A stretch of DNA of 21,075 nucleotides from positions 1 to 21,075 of IMG/VR virus record IMGVR_UViG_3300008448_009956; one strand, 5' to 3'. The DNA comes from a virus. A model generated the notes under the pieces. It was not told where the DNA came from. It was given only the letters and a program-made list of their open reading frames with translations, and did no database searches. This document shows, in pieces, positions 1-9,118 of the stretch (its first letter is position 1; the number at the start of each line of letters is the position of its first letter). Position numbers and translations under genes: made by a program.

Positions 1-1
1 C

Positions 2-1684
2 GAGGTCTTTAAGAGATATTATGAGGCTAATAGAACAAGTTTAGACTTTCCTGTAAGGGGCGGTGCAATATCACAGCTATTAGCCGGCGAGTTTGGTATC
101 ATATCATCTACTATTGATAGAGAGAGAATTCAAGAATTTTTTAAAAGCGCTCCACGCGGTAAAGCTTTTCTAGATAAGCAAGCAGGATTACAACTATCTA
201 ATCCTAGAACTCAAGTACCTAATACCTTATTCTTCTTAGACGGAACACAGGGAAATGTTTTCTTACCGGTAACTAACGTATATAATCCTGTTAATACTCT
301 AGCACAGGTACAGGCAATGGGAACCGGTGCTTTTTTTAATAGGCATGGACTTGCTCCTACTATTTACGAAAATCCTCGAAATACTTATGCTTACATAGCC
401 GGTGCTCCTCAAAACAATACCGGAACTACAAATAGGTTAGCTGTCTTACGAGCTCTAAAGCTTCTAAACAGTACTGCATTTCTAGCTCAAGGAACAGCAG
501 GAAGAAACAGCGGTATTGATCCAGAGCTGGTAACCAGGATGGGTATTTCTCAATTTCAAGATCAAATATTCAACTACCCTGGAGGACCAGGTTCAGTGTA
601 CGGTATTGGATTTACGAGAATTTTTAGAGCTACAAACACTAATGTAACTACTCTTAGTAATACAAATCCTGATCCTAATTTTACAGTTAACGGGAAAAGT
701 CAACCTTATTCTGCTATTTCTCTAACCTACCAACAGCTTGCAGAACAAAAAACTCGTAACGGAACCTCCCCTGTTCAGCCTGTAATACAAGATTTTAGAC
801 AGTACCTGCCAACAGGATCAGGAGTACCTAGAAGTAATTATGAGCTTTACAATATAGCAAATACAAACAATAATAACATAGGGATTGGAAATCCCGGTAA
901 ACCTAATGCAAGAGTCGACTACACCGATACGGGCAGTCTTGGGGATGTAGGAGCCGATGCTTTGAATTTAGGGAATCCGTTTTTTTACAACCCTCAAAGA
1001 GATCTTTGGACTGCAGGAAAAGAAAAAGGAGTACACACAAAAGATATTATTAAGTTTGGATTTGAATGTTTAGATAATGATAATATTGAAAATTCAATAG
1101 GTTTAGTGTTTAGAGCATTCTTAGACGGACAGATAAGCGATACTAACCAGGCAGAATATAATACTTTCAAGTACTTGGGAAGAGGAGAGACTTTCAGAAC
1201 TTACAAAGGGTTCGATAGAACTATCGGATTTTCATTTAAGATGTTTGTACAGAGCCGTAAAGAAATGAGACCTCTCTTTAAAAAACTAAACATATTAATA
1301 TCACAAGTATATCCAGATTACTCAAGTACCTACGCTTTAATGAGAGGTAATGTTGTTAGATTGACGATTGGAGATTATATTTATAGGACACCTGGATTTC
1401 TTGAAAACGTAAATGTGTCTATTGATAATAATAACACCCCGTGGGAAATTTTGTTAGGAGAGTATGCTGAAGGAGATGATGTAAGACAATTGCCACATAT
1501 GGTAACAGTGCAGTGTAGTTTTAAGCCAATTATGGATATACTACCGCAAAAAGTAAATTATAAAAATCAGTTTGTACCGCTAATTGCGAATAAGGATCAT
1601 TACCTAGACCTAAAAGCTACTACTTCTGATACTATAAATGAACTAGTAGTTCCTGTTACAGTAGACGCACCTAACGCTTCTTAA
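2..1684 (+). CDS. Tail/baseplate structural protein, 5'-truncated by the window edge
   Basis: The reading frame is open to the left edge, so an internal Met codon at 317 is not the start; at least 560 residues are present and the N terminus is missing. The first three quarters is rich in Asn, Thr, Gly and Pro, as in many tail proteins. The C-terminal part, about fragment residues 385-540, looks like a compact domain with the pieces IGFSFKMFVQSRKEMRPL, PDYSSTYALMRGNVVRL and VTVQCSFKPI. Repeated short beta-type segments and an LPHM..V.CSFKPI pattern recall tail-tube initiator or baseplate proteins, but I cannot name the family. It lies 10 bp upstream of a gp53/LysM-like baseplate gene and a hub gene, which supports a baseplate role. 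The coding call is firm; the exact role is inference. Confidence 0.75.
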   Translation, partial: EVFKRYYEANRTSLDFPVRGGAISQLLAGEFGIISSTIDRERIQEFFKSAPRGKAFLDKQAGLQLSNPRTQVPNTLFFLDGTQGNVFLPVTNVYNPVNTLAQVQAMGTGAFFNRHGLAPTIYENPRNTYAYIAGAPQNNTGTTNRLAVLRALKLLNSTAFLAQGTAGRNSGIDPELVTRMGISQFQDQIFNYPGGPGSVYGIGFTRIFRATNTNVTTLSNTNPDPNFTVNGKSQPYSAISLTYQQLAEQKTRNGTSPVQPVIQDFRQYLPTGSGVPRSNYELYNIANTNNNNIGIGNPGKPNARVDYTDTGSLGDVGADALNLGNPFFYNPQRDLWTAGKEKGVHTKDIIKFGFECLDNDNIENSIGLVFRAFLDGQISDTNQAEYNTFKYLGRGETFRTYKGFDRTIGFSFKMFVQSRKEMRPLFKKLNILISQVYPDYSSTYALMRGNVVRLTIGDYIYRTPGFLENVNVSIDNNNTPWEILLGEYAEGDDVRQLPHMVTVQCSFKPIMDILPQKVNYKNQFVPLIANKDHYLDLKATTSDTINELVVPVTVDAPNAS

Positions 1685-1694
1685 ATTTTTTTAT

Positions 1695-2003
1695 ATGCCT
1701 TCTAGATATCAGAACATACCAATCACTAAAGCAGACGTAACAGGAAGTCAATACTATCAGACTAACGTGTACCCTACTATACAACCAACCGATAGTGATT
1801 ATTATGTTATTACCACAGTAGAAGATAGATTAGACCTCATAGCATTAGATTTTTACCAAGATCAAAGCCTATGGTGGGTAATTGCTTCTGCAAATGCATT
1901 ACCGGGAGATTCTCTATACCCTCCTATTGGAGTACAGTTAAGAATCCCGACAGACATTAAAACAATTTTGGATAACTATACCTTGATAAATAATGGCTAT
2001 TGA
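1695..2003 (+). CDS. Baseplate wedge protein, gp53/LysM-like
   Basis: A 102-residue protein whose residues 35-85 match the LysM-like pattern of T4 gp53 and tail protein X families. It reads as a Y..I...D.LD.IA..FY segment, then SLWWVIASANAL, then a G.....PP.G..LRIP ending. In T4, gp53 helps join baseplate wedges around the hub; that role is inferred here. The protein is much shorter than T4 gp53 (about 196 residues) and consists of little besides this domain. The last codons overlap the hub gene start by 11 bp, suggesting coupled translation. No Shine-Dalgarno is visible before the ATG, only a run of T and A. An alternative reading is a general LysM tail protein that stabilises the hub. Confidence 0.7.
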   Translation: MPSRYQNIPITKADVTGSQYYQTNVYPTIQPTDSDYYVITTVEDRLDLIALDFYQDQSLWWVIASANALPGDSLYPPIGVQLRIPTDIKTILDNYTLINNGY

Positions 2004-5000
2004 TAAGTTTACTAAGTTATCGAATGTTATTGGTGCTCCTTTTCCTGAGTACGTTCTAAGACAATTGTCTATTAGAGCGTATCGGAGTAGTACAGGAAAC
2101 ATATCTCAATTCGGAGTTCGTACAAACGAAGAGCTTTTATATTTAGCTAATAAGACAGCATGGGTACGTTTTATTTCTTCTGTAGATTTAGAATTTCCGC
2201 CCGGTTCGAGTTATTCTACAACAGACTATAAAGGATATTTGAAAGCATTAGGAATAGAAAATTCAGGTATATACAACGATGAAAAAAGTCTTGCTAAGAA
2301 CTGGATTTTACAAGCAGGAACTTCTATTCAGAACGGAAACGGAGTTACTCTAAGACAAGGATTAGGTCCTAACGGAGCTTACGGACTAGGAGGGACAGAA
2401 GAATTAGGCTATAGGCCTATGCCTGGTTTAAGCTCTATAACCGTAGATACAGCAGGTAGGTTAGGATCTCTTAGAACAGCTACTATCAATTTCCAGGTTT
2501 GGAACATGAATCAGCTTAATGTTATCGAAGCTTTATATTTCAGACTAGGATACTCTATGTTACTCGAGTGGGGACACACTCAGTACTTTAAGAACTACGG
2601 CAAAGATTTACAGACTGAAACTACAGAGGGAGTTTTTGTTTCAAAAGAGGTCTACGGAATTAACGATCCGTTTAGAAATAATAGAAGAAAAGAAGACATA
2701 CAGCAGGAAATAGCAGCCAAGAGATACGAAACTAGCGGCAATTATGATGGCATGTTAGGAATAGTGGTTAACTTCAACTGGTCTTACAACCAAGAAGGAG
2801 GATACGATTGCTCAGTAAAGCTAGTAGGAATGGGAGCGATAATAGATTCGGTGAGGATTAATCAAGCCTACACTTTACCTCCCGGTATTCTAAAAAAATT
2901 TAAAAACAGTGAGGATGCGATTGCAGCCTACGTGAGAAGAGTAGCAGAGCAAGCTGCAAAAGATGCTATTAAAAAAGCAGGAAGCCCAGGACCTGGCTCT
3001 GAACCACCACCTATTGACCCAGCACCGAAAAATAGGAGTGAATTATTAGCGCGTGAGAAAAAGTACGATAATTTTAATGGAGGCGATGCAGCATTTCAGA
3101 ATACATACAGTCCCCTGTCTTTTCCTGCAGTCAATCCTACAGTTGATAATTATCAAAGATTTAATGGAACGTCGATAGACTATATTGCAGCTTTTAGAAC
3201 TCCGCAAACAGGAATTACCGCTTTTGATAGTAAGGAAGCACAAACTAAGTATGGAGGTTTATATTTAAACCGCGGTGGACAGTTTATTTATGTTGGAAAC
3301 GCTCCAACTCCTATAAAATTAGACATTAAACTTATCTCCAGATTTATAGAAGGCATACAGGTAGACGACCGCAGTCTCGACCCAGGATTACCGAGAATCT
3401 CAGCAGGATTTGCTTCCGGATGGAAACAAGTATACCCGGGAGGTGCTACCTTCTTAGTACCTTTAAGAGCAGAGGTAGGACGTCGAGGCTATGATTTCAA
3501 CGGTTTTACTGCAGCTCTTGCTTGGCAGTTATCCGTAAAATCAGAAGAAGTAAACGAAGGTGTAAGAATAGCGACATCGAATAATTATGTATCACTAGTC
3601 GATACTCCACAGGCTACAAGATCTTCTTCTAATGCCTCTCTTAATAACAGAAAATGGGAAGATACTTTAAAAGTTAGTGACGGAACAGAATACAATGTTT
3701 TTGTTGATTTTAACTACACAGTACCGGTAGGAGATGCATTGAACCTCTTTCAAACTAGTTTAATAGAGGTCGTAGATGCTATAGCTAAGTTTAGCAGTAG
3801 CGACGGCCAAGCATTACTGTCTAAAGTCGATTTTATAGGAGGTCCAACTAGTCCTTCTCTAGCTACTTTCGAGATTGGGTTTCAAATAACTGTAAGATCT
3901 TATTTTAAAGGAGGAACTCCAAATGCAGGACAGATAGCTTCGTTTACAAGAAACAATATACCAAAAGATAGTAACGGAAACTATTACCAAGATTACCCGG
4001 GAAAAATAACCTTTAAAACAAATAATCCGGCTTTTATTTTAGGACCTGGAACGCCGCCTGCTGCTGGTCCAACATCTAATACAACTACTGCTGCCGATCA
4101 AGGATCAAGTGCTGCTGCTGAACAGGTTGCAACAGATAAACAAGTTAGTTCGGATATTGGATTTGAATCTGCTTTACATGCAATGCTTACAACTGTTCAA
4201 ACTGTAGCTCAAGCACAAGCAATTAAAAGTAAAGCAGGAATAGTAGTTGTACCTATTACAGAAGATACAAAGCAGTTTTTTAAAGGGGGTGCTCTAGATG
4301 GAGTATTAGATCTAACCGGTACACAGACTGTACCTACTACTTTTGATTTAAAATTGTATGCAGCAAAAGGATTTAGCAGTCAATTGATGACCAATCCTGA
4401 GAACTTCAATAACATACCGTACGTTGGAGGAGATAAGGATAAACCAGACTTTGCAAAGCTCTGCCAATCTGTTGTTATAAAGTACTTACAGAATAACATA
4501 GACCAAGTACAGTACCCGGGACAATACCAAACCTACATACCATTAGGGTACTTACTAGCCTTTATAAACAATATGTGTTTGTTTTACGATACGAAAGAGA
4601 AACAAACTAATGCAACAACGCCACCTCCTTCAGGAAATCAAAAACGCCCGTACGTTTATTTAGACTTTAACCCAGAAACAAATTTCTGTTTAACCTCCCC
4701 GGAACAATTTTCTGTAGATCCGAATATTTGCATAGTACCGGCTAACTTAACTCAAAAGCAATATCTAAGTATTTTCCCTGAAAATATACGGCCTAAAAAT
4801 CCATGGAATCCAGACAGTGCTAATCTACTTACACAGGAAATAGTTAAGAGTGGGTTAGGTTATAAAGGTAAAGATAGTACTTACCAAGGTAAGACGATGC
4901 ATATCCTAGTATGTACACAGTACCTGCTTAAACTGCTAAAAGAGTTTTCTACTGGAAATCCTCAACATGCTGTTGCTCTGCAACCTTACCTAGATAGAAT

Positions 5001-6597
5001 AATGAAAGATATTAATAAATCTCTAGGTAATACAAACCTATTTAGAGTTGCGTACAGAGATGATACTAACACTGTTCAGATACAGGACGATCAGTATGTA
5101 CCACGTTTACTTGAAGATAAAACTGTACTTGAAAGAACAACATTCTTAGAAAAACTACAAGAAAAATCTCTAGAGTCAGGAGAGTTACCTCTTTTTGCAT
5201 CACAGATACAAGGAGAGAAAGGTCCTCTCGCTATTCCTTCCTTAGGCATAGCTAGAGAGATGCAATTAAGAACTGTGATGTCTACTAAGATGGCCAGCAT
5301 GCTAGCAATATCTGCACAAGCTGCTACAAGCTCCATAAACGCAACAGACCACTCGGAGTTTAGTTGGTTAAATCAAAACTTTAAAGATAGGTATAAACCT
5401 TATGTAGAGGATTCTAGTAAGTCTAGTGGAACACCTCCTCCTCCGAATAAAGTTGATAAGACTAACAACCAATCTTCAAATACGCCGCCTGTCGTTAAAG
5501 CTAACGATCAAGAAGCAGCAGATAAGTTTGACGATCATGTACAAAGCGTATACAAAAATTATAGGTTATTAGAAGATGCCATTAATGCACAGAAGAACTA
5601 CTACATCGAAAGAATGTCAAAAGTAAAATCAGAAGATGCTGTAACTTCTGCTGCTCCTTTTATTCCTGCAGAGATAGAAATAACTATGGACGGTATTAGT
5701 GGAATTATAATGGGTAATGCGTTTAATATTCCACCACAGAGACTTCCAAACACTTATAAGCAGAATGGATTTCCGCGAGTAGGTTTTATTGTAAACGGAC
5801 TAACTCATACTGTAGAGAATAACGAATGGGTGACCAAGATAAAAGGTCAGATGATTAAGTTAAGAGAGCAAAGCGGCTTAAAAGCTTCTGTAGCGATTCC
5901 TACCGGTAAACAGACAGACAATCCTTTGAACGGAAGTACAGGAGGCGGTGCTTTAGTAGCAGGAGGCGGAACCGTAGATTTTACTGCCGGCACTTGCACG
6001 AGACAGTCTTTAGCAGCTGTGAACAGACGTGCAGCTGAAATTCAAGCTTTAAAGAAAGCTTTAATAGAGGGAGGTATAACAGGAAAATACGCTTTAGCTT
6101 CTATTATAGCAGTAGCAGGAGGAGAATCAGGATGGGATCCTGAAAAAATAGAAAGTTATAAGTACAGTGATACGCAGTTTGCAACTTTGTTTGGACTTTC
6201 TCAAGATCAACAACAGAGAGCAATAGTAGCTCGTAATAAAAATGACGGCCCGGGAGTCTTTGCTATCATTTACGGAGAAAGACAGAGAGCAGGTAATCGT
6301 AACGCTGAAGATGGACGAAAGTATTACGGTAGAGGTTATATGCAACTTACAGGGTGGGAAAATTACGACGTAATGGGAAGAGATACCGGTTTAGATTTAG
6401 TAAACAATCCGGATCTCGTTGCAAGCAAACAGTACGCAGGAAAGGTAGCAGCGGCTTATTATAAAAGGAGAATTGGAAATGTAGATCAGAACGATCCAGA
6501 TTATATGAATAAAGCAGTAGCAGCTACAGGTAAACCTGTTCGCCCAGAAGTAAAAGCTGATTATTATGCCTGTCTTATCGAGTCAAACTTAATATAA
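1993..6597 (+). CDS. Giant baseplate hub protein with C-terminal GH19 lysozyme domain
   Basis: At 1534 residues this is the largest gene in the window. Residues 1-310 hold a conserved-looking baseplate segment (RPMPGLSSITVDTAGRLGSL, then EALYFRLGYSMLLEWGHT). Low-complexity Pro/Ser/Thr linkers near residues 329-345, 684-712 and 1141-1172 divide it into modules. Residues 1257-1290 carry a gp27-type hub strand pattern (GFIVNGLTHTVENNEWVTKI). A Gly-rich linker at 1315-1334 leads into a GH19 chitinase/lysozyme-like domain (1335-1534), with candidate catalytic E1378 in GGESGWDP and the signature GRGYMQLTG at 1446-1454. By analogy with T4 gp5 and gp27, it should form the spike hub and cut peptidoglycan during DNA entry. 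T4 uses a separate GH24 lysozyme, so a GH19 fused to such a long hub is unusual. The ATG overlaps the upstream stop by 11 bp. Confidence 0.8.
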   Translation: MAIDKFTKLSNVIGAPFPEYVLRQLSIRAYRSSTGNISQFGVRTNEELLYLANKTAWVRFISSVDLEFPPGSSYSTTDYKGYLKALGIENSGIYNDEKSLAKNWILQAGTSIQNGNGVTLRQGLGPNGAYGLGGTEELGYRPMPGLSSITVDTAGRLGSLRTATINFQVWNMNQLNVIEALYFRLGYSMLLEWGHTQYFKNYGKDLQTETTEGVFVSKEVYGINDPFRNNRRKEDIQQEIAAKRYETSGNYDGMLGIVVNFNWSYNQEGGYDCSVKLVGMGAIIDSVRINQAYTLPPGILKKFKNSEDAIAAYVRRVAEQAAKDAIKKAGSPGPGSEPPPIDPAPKNRSELLAREKKYDNFNGGDAAFQNTYSPLSFPAVNPTVDNYQRFNGTSIDYIAAFRTPQTGITAFDSKEAQTKYGGLYLNRGGQFIYVGNAPTPIKLDIKLISRFIEGIQVDDRSLDPGLPRISAGFASGWKQVYPGGATFLVPLRAEVGRRGYDFNGFTAALAWQLSVKSEEVNEGVRIATSNNYVSLVDTPQATRSSSNASLNNRKWEDTLKVSDGTEYNVFVDFNYTVPVGDALNLFQTSLIEVVDAIAKFSSSDGQALLSKVDFIGGPTSPSLATFEIGFQITVRSYFKGGTPNAGQIASFTRNNIPKDSNGNYYQDYPGKITFKTNNPAFILGPGTPPAAGPTSNTTTAADQGSSAAAEQVATDKQVSSDIGFESALHAMLTTVQTVAQAQAIKSKAGIVVVPITEDTKQFFKGGALDGVLDLTGTQTVPTTFDLKLYAAKGFSSQLMTNPENFNNIPYVGGDKDKPDFAKLCQSVVIKYLQNNIDQVQYPGQYQTYIPLGYLLAFINNMCLFYDTKEKQTNATTPPPSGNQKRPYVYLDFNPETNFCLTSPEQFSVDPNICIVPANLTQKQYLSIFPENIRPKNPWNPDSANLLTQEIVKSGLGYKGKDSTYQGKTMHILVCTQYLLKLLKEFSTGNPQHAVALQPYLDRIMKDINKSLGNTNLFRVAYRDDTNTVQIQDDQYVPRLLEDKTVLERTTFLEKLQEKSLESGELPLFASQIQGEKGPLAIPSLGIAREMQLRTVMSTKMASMLAISAQAATSSINATDHSEFSWLNQNFKDRYKPYVEDSSKSSGTPPPPNKVDKTNNQSSNTPPVVKANDQEAADKFDDHVQSVYKNYRLLEDAINAQKNYYIERMSKVKSEDAVTSAAPFIPAEIEITMDGISGIIMGNAFNIPPQRLPNTYKQNGFPRVGFIVNGLTHTVENNEWVTKIKGQMIKLREQSGLKASVAIPTGKQTDNPLNGSTGGGALVAGGGTVDFTAGTCTRQSLAAVNRRAAEIQALKKALIEGGITGKYALASIIAVAGGESGWDPEKIESYKYSDTQFATLFGLSQDQQQRAIVARNKNDGPGVFAIIYGERQRAGNRNAEDGRKYYGRGYMQLTGWENYDVMGRDTGLDLVNNPDLVASKQYAGKVAAAYYKRRIGNVDQNDPDYMNKAVAATGKPVRPEVKADYYACLIESNLI

Positions 6598-6598
6598 A

Positions 6599-7258
6599 AT
6601 GCCGTTAAAATATTATCCTCTTTCAAGAATTAAGACCAACCTATATACTCGAGGAGATCAATTTATTTTATCGAATGGAGCTCCGTATACAGGGAGATAT
6701 TACACCACCTACACGGGAGAATCTTTTACTGGATCTAACCCTGTACTGGGTACTAGCGAACCCTTACTCCCAGTTGCTCTTCGACGTACACGGTTAGAGT
6801 TTAGCACTAAGTATCCTACCAGTATAACTTCTGATAATAACTCAGCAGCTTATAGCTTAGCTACTCGTCAAGTTGAACTTTCAAATGAAGAAGATAGTTT
6901 AGCAGAACTTAAACCTTACTACCCAACCCCGGGAGAAGATGATTATCAAAGAGGGTACTTTACAAGATACTTTGCTAAGAACGTTAGCGGACCAGGTTAT
7001 ATTTTTGAGATATCTAGAAAAGCTTGGGGCATGATTCAGAACGGAGAAATTCCAGACAACGTACTGGCTTACGAAACTGCAGATATACTTTGGCAGTTAA
7101 CAGGGCCTTTGAACAACAAAAGAATTTCACAGTATCAAGTGCAAGGAGGAGTCTACGATACCAACAAGAGAGTAACAGAAGCAGAAGCAAAAACATTTAG
7201 AGGTTTAGTAGAGTTTATAGGAGGTGATTATACAAAATTTGCCCGCATTACACCTTAG
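6599..7258 (+). CDS. Phage structural protein of unknown function
   Basis: A 219-residue protein beginning one base after the hub gene stop, hence almost certainly cotranscribed with it. The N terminus has a repeated Tyr/Gly/Thr pattern (GAPYTGRYYTTYTGESFTG) of a kind seen in small virion proteins of marine myoviruses. The middle is acidic (ELSNEEDSLAEL). The C-terminal half (residues 120-219) looks globular, with YFTRYFAKN, ISRKAWGMIQNGEIPD and LWQLTGPLNN. No enzyme motif, signal peptide or membrane segment is visible. Position directly after the hub, and before the switch to replication genes, suggests a baseplate or tail-fibre attachment component. I do not recognise a named family. Confidence 0.6.
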   Translation: MPLKYYPLSRIKTNLYTRGDQFILSNGAPYTGRYYTTYTGESFTGSNPVLGTSEPLLPVALRRTRLEFSTKYPTSITSDNNSAAYSLATRQVELSNEEDSLAELKPYYPTPGEDDYQRGYFTRYFAKNVSGPGYIFEISRKAWGMIQNGEIPDNVLAYETADILWQLTGPLNNKRISQYQVQGGVYDTNKRVTEAEAKTFRGLVEFIGGDYTKFARITP

Positions 7259-7260
7259 TG

Positions 7261-7291
7261 TTGGTAACTGCTGAAAATAGACTTATATTAA
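7261..7291 (+). promoter_or_regulatory. Candidate Bacteroidota-type promoter before the DNA polymerase gene
   Basis: TTGG at 7261-7264, preceded by TG, lies 19 bp before TATATTAA at 7284-7291. This agrees with the TTTG / TAnnTTTG form of Bacteroidota primary-sigma promoters in the first six of eight -7 positions only. The same 19 bp spacing recurs at 9052, 11018 and 16918. Predicted transcription would start near 7297, about 17 bp before the ATG. It sits exactly at the boundary between structural and replication genes. Confidence 0.5.
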
Positions 7292-7313
7292 TGTTAAAGG
7301 TTGTAAATAGGTT

Positions 7314-8615
7314 ATGTACTTTGTTGTCGAAACAGAAGAGCAGTTAAGCAAGCTTACTCTCCCTGAAAAATGCTTTATCGATCTAGTTTCTCTTTCAGAA
7401 GAAACTCACCCAACACTCACCTCACCGTGTGTACTCTACTATAACGATTTCGAAAAAGGGTACATTATTCCAATTAATCATTCAGAAGCATTTTCAATTA
7501 GTTCCGAGAAAATGCAGGAATTTCTAAAAGACATTCCGGTAGTCTATCTTCTTGATAAGAAGTGGCATTCGTACTTTTTGGATTTACCGCAAGCTATTGA
7601 TCTCTACTTTACCGTCCTTGACATAGACGGAGATATTAAAGACTTTCAATGTTATACGAACGTACATCTAGACTTTAATAACAAATTTAAATACTCAGCA
7701 GAAGCTAATACGCTCGTTCCGATTTCTAAGCATTACGAGAAATGCGAATGTATGTTCGAAGCCGTAAAACCTTATGTTGGACAGGAAAGTAATACAGAAT
7801 GGCAGAGTAAATACGTAGAGGCGTATAAATGGGTGGAAGAACAGGGTCTCGCTATAGATGAACGGGTTTTTGATAAGTTCTTCGAACCCGTATGGAAAGG
7901 TAGGTCTGTGATAAATAACGTGATATACACAAGCTATAACCTTTATAACATAACCTCACGTCCTACGAATGCTTTTAATGGAATTAATTTTTTAGCATTT
8001 AATAAGGAGAATGGTTCACGAGCTGCTTTTATCCCGCAGAACGATGCATTTGTAGAATTCGATTTCGATGGATACCACATTCGATTGATTGCAAATATGC
8101 TCGGAGTTGAGATTCCAACTAACGATTCCATTCATACCGTTCTCGGTAGAATGTATTTCGGTAAAGAAGAATTAACACCGGAAGAATATCAAGAATCTAA
8201 GAAAATTACGTTTAGACAGCTCTACAACGGAATTGAGGATCAATACAAAGAACTTGAACTATTTAGGGAGATTGCAGAGTTTATAGATGCAATGTGGACA
8301 GAGTATAGGCGCACAAAGAGACTTATTCTCCCGAACGGAAGAAAGTTAACAGGTAAGGAGTTTACTCCGCAAAAGCTTTTCAACTATTACGTACAATGTC
8401 TTGAAACCGTTAATAACGTTAAGAAACTCATAGCTCTCAAGGAGTTACTGCAAGATAAGAAGAGTAAAGTAGTACTCGTTGTGTATGATTCTATACTCAT
8501 CGACTATTCAGCAGAAGATGAAAAAGGTCTGCTTATGCAAATCAAGAATATATTAGAATCTGACGGATATAGAATAAAAGCACAGAAAGGGTATAACTAC
8601 GACTTTTCCAAGTAA
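7314..8615 (+). CDS. Divergent family A DNA polymerase, polymerase domain only
   Basis: A 433-residue protein whose C-terminal half contains the three family A polymerase motifs. Motif A at 250-261 keeps the metal-binding Asp (D250) and the Arg and Ala that follow, but a His (H255) stands where E. coli Pol I has Glu710. Motif B keeps K296, F300 and Y304, matching K758, F762 and Y766. Motif C keeps D392 (equivalent to D882) but has YDS in place of HDE. The N-terminal ~200 residues show no recognisable 3'-5' exonuclease motifs, so proofreading may be encoded elsewhere; Rhodothermus phage RM378 is a known case of a split family A polymerase. It is followed by gp32-like, UvsX and helicase genes, consistent with being the replicative enzyme. 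The start lies in an AGGTTATG context. Confidence 0.75.
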   Translation: MYFVVETEEQLSKLTLPEKCFIDLVSLSEETHPTLTSPCVLYYNDFEKGYIIPINHSEAFSISSEKMQEFLKDIPVVYLLDKKWHSYFLDLPQAIDLYFTVLDIDGDIKDFQCYTNVHLDFNNKFKYSAEANTLVPISKHYEKCECMFEAVKPYVGQESNTEWQSKYVEAYKWVEEQGLAIDERVFDKFFEPVWKGRSVINNVIYTSYNLYNITSRPTNAFNGINFLAFNKENGSRAAFIPQNDAFVEFDFDGYHIRLIANMLGVEIPTNDSIHTVLGRMYFGKEELTPEEYQESKKITFRQLYNGIEDQYKELELFREIAEFIDAMWTEYRRTKRLILPNGRKLTGKEFTPQKLFNYYVQCLETVNNVKKLIALKELLQDKKSKVVLVVYDSILIDYSAEDEKGLLMQIKNILESDGYRIKAQKGYNYDFSK

Positions 8616-8630
8616 TTAAGACTATTTATT

Positions 8631-9050
8631 ATGGATTATATTGAATTAACACAGTACCAGTTGAAGAATAAGTTATTTTGTACGTTTTCGGCAAAGGACA
8701 AGCTCCAAGATACGCTTGATACAGTTACTCATGAGTATACTATCATGTATCATAAAATTTTCGTTTTAGAATCTATTGATTCAGACGAATACCTTTGCAC
8801 CTATAATATTGAGGTACAAACTACTGGCACACGAATTCTCCCCAACACAATTCTCCTACATAGAAAAAAAGAGACTAATACTCTATACACTATCAACAGT
8901 CTCAACTTACTCATTAAATCTTTAAACGAAGGTATCTTAGATACTTCTTATAGAATTAATTGGCAAGACTACAAGAACACCGTACTTCTAACTCAAGGAG
9001 AAGAGTTGAAGAAACTTTCTACAAAAATTCACAAAATAGTTGCCGTATAA
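8631..9050 (+). CDS. Hypothetical protein between the polymerase and ssDNA-binding genes
   Basis: A 139-residue protein beginning 15 bp after the polymerase stop, with TATTTATT just before the ATG and no Shine-Dalgarno. It is rich in Thr, Leu, Tyr and Lys with alternating hydrophobic residues, which suggests a small mainly beta protein (for example YTIMYHKIFVLESID and NTILLHRKKETNTLYTIN). No signal peptide, membrane segment or catalytic motif is visible. Its place between the polymerase and the ssDNA-binding protein suggests a replication accessory role, but nothing in the sequence proves this. I do not recognise the family. Confidence 0.6.
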   Translation: MDYIELTQYQLKNKLFCTFSAKDKLQDTLDTVTHEYTIMYHKIFVLESIDSDEYLCTYNIEVQTTGTRILPNTILLHRKKETNTLYTINSLNLLIKSLNEGILDTSYRINWQDYKNTVLLTQGEELKKLSTKIHKIVAV

Positions 9051-9051
9051 G

Positions 9052-9082
9052 TTGGCAGTGTGAGTTTTTCTCCTTACATTTC
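9052..9082 (+). promoter_or_regulatory. Candidate Bacteroidota-type promoter before the gp32-like gene
   Basis: TTGG at 9052-9055, preceded by AG, stands 19 bp before TACATTTC at 9075-9082, one base from TAnnTTTG. It lies in the 68 bp gap before the ssDNA-binding gene, one of the longest gaps in the window. Predicted start of transcription is near 9088, leaving a leader of about 30 bases. A strong separate promoter would fit a protein needed in large amounts. Confidence 0.55.
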
Positions 9083-9118
9083 TTTATATAGTAATCTTTA
9101 ATTAAAAACAGATAAGTT

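Noticed and set aside
317-1684. Start of the first gene at the ATG at 317
   Set aside because: The frame continues open upstream to the left edge with normal-looking protein, so this Met is internal.
3046-3243. Minus-strand reading frames inside plus-strand genes (also near 5091-5336, 6127-6345, 7014-7196, 7943-8131, 9422-9613, 10587-10769, 11477-11692, 13613-13831, 14076-14348, 15562-15780, 18076-18270)
   Set aside because: Each lies opposite a firm plus-strand gene or its immediate flank and gives a low-complexity or Cys/Ser/Phe-rich translation without motifs; the gene order is consistently plus-strand.
7259-7313. Intrinsic terminator between structural and replication genes
   Set aside because: No GC-rich hairpin followed by a T run is visible here or in the other gaps.
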